Position numbers and translations under genes: made by a program. The notes under the pieces were generated by a model. The model saw nothing but the letters and a program-made list of their open reading frames with translations. It did not search any database and was not told where the DNA came from. Positions 16,539 to 25,573 of a stretch of DNA of 64,000 nucleotides are shown here, one piece after another; positions within the stretch are counted from its first letter, which is position 1; each line of letters starts with the position of its first letter. Where the stretch lies: the NCBI GenBank assembly GCA_001898385.1, contig MKTT01000119.1:18971-82970 (forward strand). The letters are read 5' to 3'. Origin of the DNA: Planctomycetales bacterium 71-10. GTDB taxonomy: Bacteria; Planctomycetota; Planctomycetia; Isosphaerales; Isosphaeraceae.

Positions 16539-18866
16539 ATGAGGATATCCTTCCCCGTCCCGTCAGGCCCCCGATCGGCCCTGCTCGCCTCGGCCTGCGC
16601 CGTCGCCCTGGCGGCCCTGTCCGCGGCCCCGGCGCATGCGCAGGGGGGCCGGAATTTCGCGACGAACGGCCTCGTCCCCACCATGCGGGCCGATGGGCTC
16701 GTCACGTCGCCGGCGCCGCACCAGGTCTTCCAGCGCGGGGCCGACGGCACGGCCGACATCCCCGTGACGCTCGGCGACCAGCTCAAGGACGCGAAGAACG
16801 TGGTCGTTTTCCTGGTCGGCGAAGGCGTCGGGGGCGAGGGGGCCGCGACCCCGCTCGTCGACGGCAAGCTCCTCGGCGTGCCGACCGGCGGGCCGTACAT
16901 CGTCCGCGTGGCGTTCCAGAACGCCTCCGGCGCCGCGCAGACGATCAACGTCGGCCCGGTCTACGTCGGCGACCTCTGGGTCCTGGCCGGGCAGTCGAAC
17001 ATGGAGGGCGTCGGCGACCTGGTCGACGTCACCCGGCCCGATCCGAAGGTCTCGGCTCTGGGGATGGACGGCAAGTGGGCCCAGGCGACCGAACCGCTGC
17101 ACTGGCTCGTCGACTCGCCCGACCCGGTCCACTCCGGCGACCCCGCCACCCGCGCCCAGCGCTCGGCCGACCAGCACAAGGCCCGCACCAAGGGGGCCGG
17201 CCTGGGCCTGCCGTTCGCCGTGGAGATGGTGAAGGCCACCGGCGTCCCCGTCGGCCTGGTGACGGCCGCGCACGGCGGCACCAGCATGGCCCAGTGGGAC
17301 CCCGCCAAGAAGGGCGAGGGCGGGAACAGCCTGTACGGCTCCATGCTCCGCCAGGTGCAACTGGCCGGCGGCAAGGTGAAGGGCGTCCTCTGGTATCAGG
17401 GCGAGAGCGATTCGTCCCCCGAAGGCTCGCAGGTCTTCGAACGGGTCTTCGTCGATTTCATCGGGGCCGTCCGCAACGACTTCGGCCAGGCCGACCTGCC
17501 GTTCTATTACGTCCAGATCGGCCGCTTCGCCATCGACGGCGACCCCGCCGGCTGGAACCGCGTGCAGGAGGCCCAGCGCATCATCCCCGACCGCCTGGCG
17601 AACACGGCCGTCGTCTCGGTGATCGACCTGGAGCTGGACGACCTGATCCACGTCGGCACCCAGGGCCTCAAGCGCGCCGGGGCCCGTCTGGCGAAGATCG
17701 CCCAGCGCCAACTCTTCGGCCAGGTCGGGGCCACCACGCCCACGCTCGACCGCGTCGCCCTGGGCCCGAACAACACGCTGGAGGTCAAGTTCCGGGGCGT
17801 CAACGTGCGGGGATCGCAGCCGGAATTCGGCGGCCTCGGCGGCTCGATCGCCCCCGCCGCGCCGGCGGGCCTCAAGCCCGAGTCCCACATCGCCGGCTTC
17901 TCGATCCGCGACGCCGCCGGCGCGGCGATCCCGATGATCTACGAGGCCAAAGTCGGCCGCGGCCGGGACACGGTCGTCCTGAAGCTGGCGAAGCCCGTCC
18001 CGCCGGGCTCGTCCCTCTGGTACGGCCACGGCTACGACCCGTACTGCAACCTGACCGACGCCGCCGACATGGCCGTCCCCGTCTTCGGCCCCATCGCCCT
18101 CGACCCCATCCTCCCGCCCCCGCCCCCCGCGGCCCAGCCCGAGGAGAAGAAGGCCGAGGCCCCCGCGCCGATCAAGGCCCTCATCATCACCGGCGACGAG
18201 GTCGGCGCCCACGACTGGAAGGCGACCGCCCCCGCGCTGAAGGCCCTCCTCTCCGACGGCGGCAAGATCGCCGTCGACATCACCGAGACCCCGGCGAAGG
18301 ACCTGACCGACGAGAATCTGGCGAAGTACGACGTCCTCGTCCTGAACTACCGAGACACCGACAAGGGGGGCCCGGACACCAAGTGGTCCGACGCCAACAA
18401 GGCCGCGTTCCTGAAGGCCGTGCACGACGGCGGCAAGGGCCTGGTCTCGTACCACTTCGCGTCGAGCGCCTTCACGAACCCCAACTGGGAGGAGTACGAG
18501 AAGGCCCTGGGCGGCTGGCGGAAGCAGGGCTTCCACGGCCCGCCGCACGCCTTCAAGGTGAAGAAGACCGCCGCCGACCACCCGGTCTCCGCCGGCCTCC
18601 CCGCCGAGTTCGACCACGTCGTCGACGAGCTGTACCAGAACTCCGTGCTCCCCGAGGGCGCCGTCGTCCTGGCCACCGCCTTCTCCGACCCCGAGAAGCC
18701 CCGCGGGACGGGCAAGGACGAGCCCGTGGTGTGGGTCAACCCCTACGGCAAGGGCCGCGTCTTCACCTGCGTCCTCGGCCACAGCGTCGACGCCCTGAAC
18801 GACCCCAACGTCGCCCCCTGGCTCCGCCGCGGCGCCGCCTGGGCCGCCACCGGCAAGGCGGAGTGA
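16539..18866 (+). CDS. secreted sialate O-acetylesterase-like / ThuA fusion
   Basis: 775 residues. A signal peptide (residues 1-34, ending PAHAQ) directs export. Residues ~60-480 form an SGNH esterase of the sialate O-acetylesterase (DUF303) type: catalytic Ser in LAGQSNMEG (S153), GGTSMAQWDP, WYQGESDSS, and a late Asp/His in LDDLIHVGTQG. After a Pro/Ala/Glu-rich linker, residues ~545-775 form a ThuA-like domain (IKALIITGDEVGAHDWKATA, then GKGLVSYHFASSAF and a closing GKGRVFTCVLGHS). ThuA folds resemble class I amidotransferases and occur in sugar utilisation proteins. Together this suggests deacetylation and processing of acetylated glycans outside the cytoplasm. The stop overlaps the next gene's GTG by four bases. 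Confidence 0.88.
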   Translation: MRISFPVPSGPRSALLASACAVALAALSAAPAHAQGGRNFATNGLVPTMRADGLVTSPAPHQVFQRGADGTADIPVTLGDQLKDAKNVVVFLVGEGVGGEGAATPLVDGKLLGVPTGGPYIVRVAFQNASGAAQTINVGPVYVGDLWVLAGQSNMEGVGDLVDVTRPDPKVSALGMDGKWAQATEPLHWLVDSPDPVHSGDPATRAQRSADQHKARTKGAGLGLPFAVEMVKATGVPVGLVTAAHGGTSMAQWDPAKKGEGGNSLYGSMLRQVQLAGGKVKGVLWYQGESDSSPEGSQVFERVFVDFIGAVRNDFGQADLPFYYVQIGRFAIDGDPAGWNRVQEAQRIIPDRLANTAVVSVIDLELDDLIHVGTQGLKRAGARLAKIAQRQLFGQVGATTPTLDRVALGPNNTLEVKFRGVNVRGSQPEFGGLGGSIAPAAPAGLKPESHIAGFSIRDAAGAAIPMIYEAKVGRGRDTVVLKLAKPVPPGSSLWYGHGYDPYCNLTDAADMAVPVFGPIALDPILPPPPPAAQPEEKKAEAPAPIKALIITGDEVGAHDWKATAPALKALLSDGGKIAVDITETPAKDLTDENLAKYDVLVLNYRDTDKGGPDTKWSDANKAAFLKAVHDGGKGLVSYHFASSAFTNPNWEEYEKALGGWRKQGFHGPPHAFKVKKTAADHPVSAGLPAEFDHVVDELYQNSVLPEGAVVLATAFSDPEKPRGTGKDEPVVWVNPYGKGRVFTCVLGHSVDALNDPNVAPWLRRGAAWAATGKAE

Positions 18867-20428
18867 GCAACGCCCCCCTCACGTTCGATCGACTGTGGAC
18901 GGCGCTCGCCGAGTCCGGGCGCCGTCCCCCGGACGACCTCGCCGCGGCGATCCGAGCGCTCCCCGACGAGGGTTCGCTCCCCCCGCCGTGGGCGACCTGG
19001 GCGCTCGTCGGCCTGGCGCGCCATCTCCGCCGCCAGTTCTGGGTCGCCGAGGTCGTCCGATCGCGGCTGGGGGGCGACCTCGAATCGCTCGCCTACCGCG
19101 GCGCCTTCGGCCATCCCGAGCACGTCCCCCAGAGGGGCCTGGTCCCCGGCCTGACCGACTGGGAGTACTTCTTCCACGGTTGCGGCTGCATGCTGTCGAG
19201 CCGCATCACCGGAGAGCAGATCGACGTCGACTTCTACGGCGAGACCGCCGAAGGCTTCGACATCTATTTCTATCTCCGCCGCCTCGACTCCTTGAAAGAG
19301 CCCGAGCCGCCGGAAGCTCGCCTCCTGGCGCTGCACCCGACGGGGGACGTGATCCGGCTGGCCGTCGACGACCTGCGCGACGCCGGCCTGCTCGTACCTT
19401 ACTCCCCCGAACGTCACGCGTTAAAGCTCACCGCCGCCGTCCTGGATCATCTCGACGACGTCGACGCCTTCTGCGAGCGCTGGGGGCGAGCCCTCGGCCT
19501 GGAGCGTGCCTGGCTCGGGGCCTCGATCGGCGATTGGCCCGCGGCCCTGGCCGCCTTGCCGGGGTCGGCCGACGAGGGCCTCCGGGCGCGCGTCGCGGCC
19601 CAAGCCTCGGCCTGCCTCGAACGACGCCGACGGGCCTTGACGTCCAGGCTCGACCGCGAGCCCAGGGATCGCGCGACCTTCCTGGCCCTCGCGGACCTCG
19701 ATCCCGGCGATGCGGACGGCCGGCTCGCCCGCGCCCTCCAAGGGCCGCTCGACGGGTTGACGGTCGCGGCCCTGGAGCGGATCCCGGAGAGAGGCGGGCC
19801 GTCCTGGCTGCCCGCGATCCGCGGCGTCCTGGGCCGCCTCCCCGCGGACGCCTCGCCGCCGTTCTCGGCGATCCGGCAGAACGCCCTGCGGCTCCTGATC
19901 CGCCACGGCGCCCCCGCTCGGGAGATCCGCAGGGAATTGGCGAAGGCCGACGGCCTGGCGCTCGATGAAGCGGCCCTCCTCGCGCTGGAACACGCCCCGG
20001 ACCTGTCCCTGCCGCTCATCCGCCGCGCCCTCCGATCGCCCATCCCCTACGTCCGCATGACGATCGCCGCGACGATGGCGCTGATCGATCGCCCCTGGAG
20101 CCGGAACGAGTTGGTCGCCGTCCTGCGCGAGTCCGACGACCATACGGCCGCCGCGGAATGCCGCGTCGCCCTCCGCGAGGGGACCGACCCCGAGGGCCGG
20201 CGCGCGGCCGACGCCTGGGATGAAGCCCACCCCCGGGAGCCCGAGGCCGGCCCTTTCATCTCGATGACGGAGATGATGCTGAGAAACTGCGAGTCGAGCG
20301 TGCGCCACCTCATGGAAACCCTGCACGATCGGGTCCTTCCGCTGCGAGGCCACGTCCCGGAGTCCCCCGCCGGGTGGTGGACGAAGGCGATGGCGGAAAT
20401 CCGGCGGCGGTTGCCGCGACGACCATGA
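18863..20428 (+). CDS. hypothetical protein, HEAT-like helical C-terminal half
   Basis: 521 residues from a GTG that overlaps the previous stop (GTGA), a translational-coupling arrangement; no ATG occurs in frame before the conserved core. Residues ~95-190 contain YFFHGCGCMLSSRITGEQID and DVDFYGETAEGFDIYFYL, a pattern that resembles DUF6896-like domains (tentative, from memory of the family). The rest is a run of short Ala/Leu-rich helices resembling HEAT repeats (ARVAAQASACLERRRRA, IRRALRSPIPYVRMTIAAT). No signal peptide is seen, so it is cytoplasmic although its neighbours are exported. Function unknown; HEAT-like scaffolds usually bind proteins. Confidence 0.75.
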   Translation: MSNAPLTFDRLWTALAESGRRPPDDLAAAIRALPDEGSLPPPWATWALVGLARHLRRQFWVAEVVRSRLGGDLESLAYRGAFGHPEHVPQRGLVPGLTDWEYFFHGCGCMLSSRITGEQIDVDFYGETAEGFDIYFYLRRLDSLKEPEPPEARLLALHPTGDVIRLAVDDLRDAGLLVPYSPERHALKLTAAVLDHLDDVDAFCERWGRALGLERAWLGASIGDWPAALAALPGSADEGLRARVAAQASACLERRRRALTSRLDREPRDRATFLALADLDPGDADGRLARALQGPLDGLTVAALERIPERGGPSWLPAIRGVLGRLPADASPPFSAIRQNALRLLIRHGAPAREIRRELAKADGLALDEAALLALEHAPDLSLPLIRRALRSPIPYVRMTIAATMALIDRPWSRNELVAVLRESDDHTAAAECRVALREGTDPEGRRAADAWDEAHPREPEAGPFISMTEMMLRNCESSVRHLMETLHDRVLPLRGHVPESPAGWWTKAMAEIRRRLPRRP

Positions 20429-20431
20429 ACG

Positions 20432-20457
20432 GGCCGCGGCGCGGCCGGTCGCCGGCC
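20432..20457 (+). terminator. GC-rich double hairpin, possible terminator
   Basis: Just after the stop at 20428: arms GGCCGCG/CGCGGCC around one base (20432-20446), overlapping a second hairpin GGCCGG-TCG-CCGGCC (20443-20457). No T run follows, so intrinsic termination is uncertain. Confidence 0.35.
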
Positions 20458-20550
20458 CCCACGTCGTTGCAATCGCCCTGCTCCTGCGGCAAGCTGGCGG
20501 GATCGCTGCGGATTCGCCGCCGGCCTCTCCATCCTCGAAGGACGCCGATC

Positions 20551-21819
20551 ATGAAACGAGCTTCGGCCTGCCTCCTCGCCCTCCTCGCCCTGCCGCACGC
20601 CCCGGCGCACGCGGCCGACCCGCCGAAGGAGCGCCGGCTGTCGCGCGAGGAGTATCGCGACAAGATGAAGGGGGGCTGGATCGGCCAGATGGCCGGCGTC
20701 GGGATCGGCGGGCCGACGGAGTTCCGCTGGCAGGGGGCCATCGTCCCGGCCGACAAGGTCCCGGCGTGGAAGCCCGAGACCATCAACCAGTTCGACCAGG
20801 ACGACATCTACGTCGAGATGACGTTCCTCCGCACCCTCCAGAAATACGGGCTCGACGCCACGACCCGGCAGGCGGGGATCGACTTCGCCAACAGCAAGTA
20901 CCCGCTCTGGCACGCCAACAAGGCCGGCCGCACCCGGCTCCGCGAGGGGATCGCCCCGCCCGACAGCGGCCACCCCGCGTTCAACGACCACGCCGACGAC
21001 ATCGACTACCAGATCGAGGCCGACTTCTCCGGCCTCATCGCCCCCGGCCTCCCCAACACGGCCATCCGGCTCGGCGAGACCTTCGGCCGCCTGATGAACC
21101 ACGGCGACGGCCTCTACGGCGGCCAGTTCGTCGGCGCCATGTACGCCGAAGCGTTCTTCGAAACCGACCCGGAGAAGATCGTCCGCGCCGGGCTCGCCGC
21201 CATCCCGAAGGAGAGCCAGTACCACGAGTGCATTTCGGACGTGATCCGGTGGCATCATGAACATCCGAAGGACTGGGAGGCCGCCTGGCGGAAGATCGAG
21301 GCCAAGTACCAGAAAGACCGCGCCTACCGCCGCTTCTCTTGCAGCAAGGACGAGAAGGAGCCCTACAAGTTCAACATCGACGCCAAGCTCAACGGCGCGT
21401 ACATCGTGATGGGCCTGCTCTACGGCGAGGGCGACCCCTGGAAGACCATCGTCGTCTCCACCCGCTGCGGCCAGGACTCCGACTGCAACCCCTCGAACGC
21501 CGCCGGGGTCCTGTTCACGGCCCTGGGCGCGTCGAAGCTGCCGCCCGAATACACCAGCGCCCTCGACGTGAAGACGAAGTTCAACTCCACCGACTACTCG
21601 TTCGCCGACCTGATCGCCGTGTGCGACGACCTCGCCGCGCAGGCCGTGGCGAAGGCGGGCGGGAAGGTCGAGAGGTCGGCCGACGGGGCCGAGACGTTCG
21701 TCATCCCCGTCGCCGCGCCCCGCCCCTCGGCCGTCGAATCGTGCTGGGAGCCCGGCCCGAAGGCCGACGCCCGCTTCACCGCCGAGGAGAAGGCCCAGAT
21801 CCGGGAGAAGGACGAATGA
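20551..21819 (+). CDS. secreted ADP-ribosylglycohydrolase-like protein
   Basis: 422 residues with a signal peptide (MKRASACLLALLALPHAPAH, cut near AHA-AD). The mature part opens with RDKMKGGWIGQMAGVGIGGP, the G-x-x-x-G-x-A entry of the ADP-ribosylglycohydrolase fold. It continues QFDQDDIYVEMTF (the metal-binding DD/T region), FNDHADDIDYQIEADF and STRCGQDSDCNPSNAAGV; the C-G-x-D-x-D-x-N signature near residue 310 binds Mg2+ in this family. Exported versions are frequent in planctomycetes near glycan genes, so the substrate may be a glycoside or nucleoside-like compound and not ADP-ribosyl-protein. Its stop overlaps the next gene (ATGA). Confidence 0.88.
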   Translation: MKRASACLLALLALPHAPAHAADPPKERRLSREEYRDKMKGGWIGQMAGVGIGGPTEFRWQGAIVPADKVPAWKPETINQFDQDDIYVEMTFLRTLQKYGLDATTRQAGIDFANSKYPLWHANKAGRTRLREGIAPPDSGHPAFNDHADDIDYQIEADFSGLIAPGLPNTAIRLGETFGRLMNHGDGLYGGQFVGAMYAEAFFETDPEKIVRAGLAAIPKESQYHECISDVIRWHHEHPKDWEAAWRKIEAKYQKDRAYRRFSCSKDEKEPYKFNIDAKLNGAYIVMGLLYGEGDPWKTIVVSTRCGQDSDCNPSNAAGVLFTALGASKLPPEYTSALDVKTKFNSTDYSFADLIAVCDDLAAQAVAKAGGKVERSADGAETFVIPVAAPRPSAVESCWEPGPKADARFTAEEKAQIREKDE

Positions 21820-22421
21820 GCGCGCGAACATCCCTGGCCTGCGCGATCCTCGCCGCCCTCGCCCCCGGCGCGAGGGCCGACGAGCCGAAGAAGATCGACC
21901 TGATGACCAAGGCCGGCTGCGAATCCGTGAAGGCCGAGTGGCGCTGGCACGACGTCACGCTGATCCCCGTGGAGGGGAAGAACCCGGACGGCACGCCCAA
22001 CAAGACGTACAACTACGAGCCCCGCGCCATGGCCGCGGACTACGACGACTCCCAGTGGGAAGTGATCGCCCCGGAGACGCTCAAGGATCGCCGCTCCACG
22101 GGCCAGATCTGCTTCTGCTGGTATCGCGTGAAGGTGACGCTCCCCCCGGGCGTGGAGGGGAAGCGCGTCTTCTTCCAGACCACGGTCGACGACTACGGCG
22201 AGGTCTGGGTCGACGGCAAGCTGCCGTACAAGGTGGGCCAGGCCGGCGGCAACGTCGCGTCGGGCTTCAACCACCCGAACCGCGTCGAGCTGGCCGACCC
22301 CGCGCCGGGGAAGGCGTACTCGCTGGCCGTCTTCGGCATCAACGGCCCCATCTCCGTCACGCCCACCAACTGGATCTTCCTCGGCCCGACGTTCCTGGAG
22401 ATCGTCGACGGGGAGAAGTGA
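21816..22421 (+). CDS. secreted galactose-binding-like (GH2 jelly-roll) protein
   Basis: 201 residues; overlaps the upstream gene as ATGA. Signal peptide MSARTSLACAILAALAPGAR, cut near ARA-DE. The mature part reads as one beta-jelly-roll of the kind at the N-terminus of GH2 glycosidases: DDSQWEVIAPETL, WYRVKVTLPPGVEGKRVFFQ, VDDYGEVWVDGKLPY and the final NWIFLGPTFLEIV. A full GH2 enzyme would have about 600 more residues, so this is a free binding module, probably helping the upstream hydrolase bind a glycan outside the cytoplasm. No catalytic residues are expected. Confidence 0.78.
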   Translation: MSARTSLACAILAALAPGARADEPKKIDLMTKAGCESVKAEWRWHDVTLIPVEGKNPDGTPNKTYNYEPRAMAADYDDSQWEVIAPETLKDRRSTGQICFCWYRVKVTLPPGVEGKRVFFQTTVDDYGEVWVDGKLPYKVGQAGGNVASGFNHPNRVELADPAPGKAYSLAVFGINGPISVTPTNWIFLGPTFLEIVDGEK

Positions 22422-22428
22422 GGATGCG

Positions 22429-23769
22429 TTGACGACCGCCGAATCGCCCGCCCCGGGGCCCGACGAGCCCGCCGCGCCGGTCGCAAACACCCCCGGGCGC
22501 GTCGACTCGGTCGACGTGCTCCGAGGGCTGACGATCCTGCTGATGGTCTTCGTCAACGACCTGGGGGCCGCCGCGCCGTCGTGGCTGCGCCACATCGAGC
22601 CGCCGGACGCCGACGGCATGACGACGGCCGACCTGGTCTTCCCCTGGTTCCTGTTCATCGTCGGCGTCTCCATCCCCCTGGCGTTCGAACGGGCGTTCGC
22701 GCGCGGGGCGACGACGACGGGCCAGGTCGGCCACGTCCTGGCGCGGACCGCCAGCCTGCTGGCCCTGGGCGTGATCTCCAACAACGCCGGGTCCGACCAG
22801 ACGCTGGGCGGCTCGTGGTGGGAGTTCCTCAGCTTCGTCGCGATCCTCCTCGCCTGGTCGATCCCGCCGAAGGATCCGGGGCCGCGGCGGACGACGTCCC
22901 TCGCGCTCAAGGGCTTGGGCGTCGCGGGCCTGCTCGTCCTCCTGGCGATCTACCGCCGCGAGCCGGCGGACACGTCGCTCCTCTTCTACGGTCCCGTCGA
23001 GGGCTGGGCGTGGCTGCGGACCGGATGGTGGGGCATCCTCGGCCTGATCGGCTGGGCCTACCTGACCGCCGCGCTGCTGACCTTGTGGCCGGGCCGGCGT
23101 CGCGAGTGGCTGGCCGGGGCGACGGGGAGCCTGATCCTGCTCCACCTGGCGATGCAACGCGGCGGGCTGTTCGAACACGTCGAGTCGAAAGCGTGGCTCG
23201 GCCCGATCCGGCCGCTGCTGGGGATGCTGGAGAGGGCCGTCGACGCGATCGGCGAGTACGTCGACCTCGGCGGGGCGACGGGCTCGCTGGCGGCGATCGT
23301 CCTGGCCGGCTGCCTGCTCGGCTCCATCCTCCGGCGCGACTCCGACGTGGCCTCGCCCCGCGACCGGGCGAGATGGACGCTGACGTTCGCGCTCGGCCTG
23401 TTCGTCATGGGCCTGGTCGCGGATACGTTCGAGGGGATCAACAAGATCGGGGCGACCCCGACATGGTGCCTCTGGAGCGCGGCGCTTGCAGGCTTGCTTT
23501 GGCTGGCGCTGTACCTCATCATCGATGTGGGGGGGTGGCGAGCCTGGACGATCGCCGTCCGGCCGGCGGGCGCGAACCCGCTGATCGCCTACTTCCTGCA
23601 CCCGATCGTCACGACCGGCCTGTCGCTCGCCGGGCTGTGGGGGCCCGTCCTGGGCTACAAGGATTCGGAGAGCGCCGGGGTGGTCGTCGCCGGGTCGCTC
23701 GCGATGGCCCTGTCCGTCTGCGCCCTGACCGGGCTGCTGGCGAGGGCGGGGCTCCGCGTGAGGCTGTGA
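22429..23769 (+). CDS. DUF5009-like membrane acyltransferase (NagX/HGSNAT-like)
   Basis: 446 residues from a TTG at 22429, placed 7 bases after GTGAGG and 7 bases after the previous stop. Later in-frame starts would remove the conserved first helix. The core begins RVDSVDVLRGLTILLMVFVN (R...S.D..RG, the family hallmark), then DLVFPWFLFIVGVSIPLAF. About ten membrane helices follow. The end NPLIAYFLHPIVT keeps the N-P-L...Y pattern. Relatives include heparan-alpha-glucosaminide N-acetyltransferase and NagX, which pass acetyl groups across the membrane to amino sugars. That fits the glycan-deacetylating gene upstream, but the substrate is not proven. Confidence 0.8.
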   Translation: MTTAESPAPGPDEPAAPVANTPGRVDSVDVLRGLTILLMVFVNDLGAAAPSWLRHIEPPDADGMTTADLVFPWFLFIVGVSIPLAFERAFARGATTTGQVGHVLARTASLLALGVISNNAGSDQTLGGSWWEFLSFVAILLAWSIPPKDPGPRRTTSLALKGLGVAGLLVLLAIYRREPADTSLLFYGPVEGWAWLRTGWWGILGLIGWAYLTAALLTLWPGRRREWLAGATGSLILLHLAMQRGGLFEHVESKAWLGPIRPLLGMLERAVDAIGEYVDLGGATGSLAAIVLAGCLLGSILRRDSDVASPRDRARWTLTFALGLFVMGLVADTFEGINKIGATPTWCLWSAALAGLLWLALYLIIDVGGWRAWTIAVRPAGANPLIAYFLHPIVTTGLSLAGLWGPVLGYKDSESAGVVVAGSLAMALSVCALTGLLARAGLRVRL

Positions 23770-23806
23770 ACGCCATCGCCCTTCATCGGGAGTCCCGGAG
23801 CCGCCC

Positions 23807-25546
23807 ATGAGACGCCGCCTCGCGACCGTCGCCATCCTGGCCGCCGCCCTCGCCCTGCTGGGCCCCGCCCCACGGGCCGCCGCCAGGGTCTTCCTGCTCG
23901 TCGCGGCCGACACCAACGACCGCCAGATCGGCGAGAGCGTGGCGCACGACGCGAGGACCTTCCCGCTGGTGTTCCGCCTGCACATGCCGGAGCCAATGAT
24001 GACCTATGCCCCAGCGGTCGTGGGGGCGAACTTCGGGGCCGGGCGGATCCTGGCCGCGTTGCGACGGCTCCCCGTGACGCCGGGCGTGGACACGGTGATC
24101 CTCTACTACAGCGGCCACGGCGCCTACGACCAGGCCCGCGGGCACTACGGCCAGACGCCCACCGGTCCGCTCTTCCACTCGCAGGTGGAGGCGACGATGG
24201 CGGCGCTGCGGCCCAAGCTGGCCGTCTATATCAGCGACGCATGCAGCGTCTTCCAGAAGCTGCCGCCGATGGCCGCCGCGCCGGCGATCGTGCCGCCGAC
24301 GGAGCCGCCCCCGCTGCTCCGGTCGCTGTTCCTGGACCCGTCGGGTTTCGTGTCCATCAGCGCGTCGATGCCGGGCCAGGCGGCGATGGGGAGGTCGGAC
24401 GGCGGCGTCTTCACCAACGCCCTCGTCGCGACCTGCGGCGCGAACATGCAACGCCGGATGTCCTGGGCCGCCGTGATCCAGAAGGTGAATCAGAGCACGC
24501 AGCCCGACTACCCGAATCAGACCGCCTACGCCGTCCGGCCGCTGCCCCACAGCCCGCGGTTCGGAGCCGTCGCCCAGGAGGACACCGCCCGCGCCCGCGC
24601 CTTCGGCGGGATGGAGATCACGCAGGTCCTCCCCGGCACGCCGGCCGCGCGGGTCCGGGCCGCGGACGGGCAGGTCTTCACGCTCACCGTCGGCGACGTC
24701 ATCACCCACATCAACGGCCGGGAGGTCCGCAACCAGGCCGGGTATATCGCCGCCGTGCAGGGGTCGCCCGACCGCATGGCCCTCCGGATCATCGACGGCT
24801 CCGCCAACGCCGCCGCCGACTTCACCGCGGACCTCGGAGGGGGCGAGGCCGCCGAGGACGCCGGACCGTCGCCGAGCCGCCCGCGGTTCGGAGCCGTCGC
24901 CCAGGAGGACACCGCCCGCGCCCGCGCGTTCGGCGGGCTCGAGATCACCCGGGTCGTCGACGGGACGCCGGCCGCGCGGGTCCGGGCCGTGGACGGGCAG
25001 GTCTTCACGCTCCAGGTCGGCGACGTCATCACGCACATCAACAACCAGGCGATCCGGAATCAGGCCGATTACATCGCCGCCGTGCAGGGGTCGCCCGACC
25101 GCATGACCATCCGGATCGTCGACGGCTCGACCAACGCCGCGGCCGAATACACCGCGGGCCTGGGCGCGAGCGCCCCGCCCGTCGACGCCGCCCCCGCCCT
25201 CGCCCCGCCGGACGGCGACGCGGACGACGGGCGCGCGGCGGCGGCGCCCCGGACGCGGCTGGGCGCGTCGGCGATGCAGACCGAATTGAACCGGGACCGG
25301 GGGGGCGTGACGGTCACGGAGGTCGCCCCGGGCGGACCCGCCACGAAGATCCGGCGCGGGACGAACGGCGAGACGGTCGCCCTGGTCCCGTCTCGCGACA
25401 TCATCCTGAGCGTCGACGAGACGCCCGTGGGCGACGCCGCCGAGTTCCGCGACGCCGTCGCCAAGGCCGGCCCCGTCGTCCGACTCCGCATCTACGACAC
25501 GGTCACGAAGGAGACCGACGACTACGTCGCCGACCTGCCCGACTGA
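23807..25546 (+). CDS. secreted caspase-like protein with three PDZ-like units
   Basis: 579 residues. A signal peptide (residues 1-27, ending AARA) is followed by a caspase/metacaspase-type (C14) fold at ~28-245. The catalytic dyad is visible: H104 in YYSGHGAYD and C146 in YISDACSVF. Three PDZ-like units follow: 250-343, 359-452 and ~482-579. The first two are almost identical in protein and DNA (starting PRFGAVAQEDTARARAFGG), joined by a Glu/Ala/Pro linker; the third is divergent (GVTVTEVAPGGPATKI). It probably acts outside the cytoplasm as a cysteine protease or peptide-binding scaffold. Caspase-like proteins are unusually abundant in planctomycetes. It is flanked by the acyltransferase and a TIM-barrel protein. 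Confidence 0.85.
   Translation: MRRRLATVAILAAALALLGPAPRAAARVFLLVAADTNDRQIGESVAHDARTFPLVFRLHMPEPMMTYAPAVVGANFGAGRILAALRRLPVTPGVDTVILYYSGHGAYDQARGHYGQTPTGPLFHSQVEATMAALRPKLAVYISDACSVFQKLPPMAAAPAIVPPTEPPPLLRSLFLDPSGFVSISASMPGQAAMGRSDGGVFTNALVATCGANMQRRMSWAAVIQKVNQSTQPDYPNQTAYAVRPLPHSPRFGAVAQEDTARARAFGGMEITQVLPGTPAARVRAADGQVFTLTVGDVITHINGREVRNQAGYIAAVQGSPDRMALRIIDGSANAAADFTADLGGGEAAEDAGPSPSRPRFGAVAQEDTARARAFGGLEITRVVDGTPAARVRAVDGQVFTLQVGDVITHINNQAIRNQADYIAAVQGSPDRMTIRIVDGSTNAAAEYTAGLGASAPPVDAAPALAPPDGDADDGRAAAAPRTRLGASAMQTELNRDRGGVTVTEVAPGGPATKIRRGTNGETVALVPSRDIILSVDETPVGDAAEFRDAVAKAGPVVRLRIYDTVTKETDDYVADLPD
24554..25162 (+). repeat. tandem direct repeat encoding two PDZ units
   Basis: 24554-24835 and 24881-25162 (each 282 bases) are near-identical, with long exact runs over the segments for FGAVAQEDTARARAFGG and YIAAVQGSPDRM. 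The conserved silent positions show recent duplication. Confidence 0.9.
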
Positions 25547-25573
25547 CCCCCTCCCCCCGCAGGATCCCCACCG

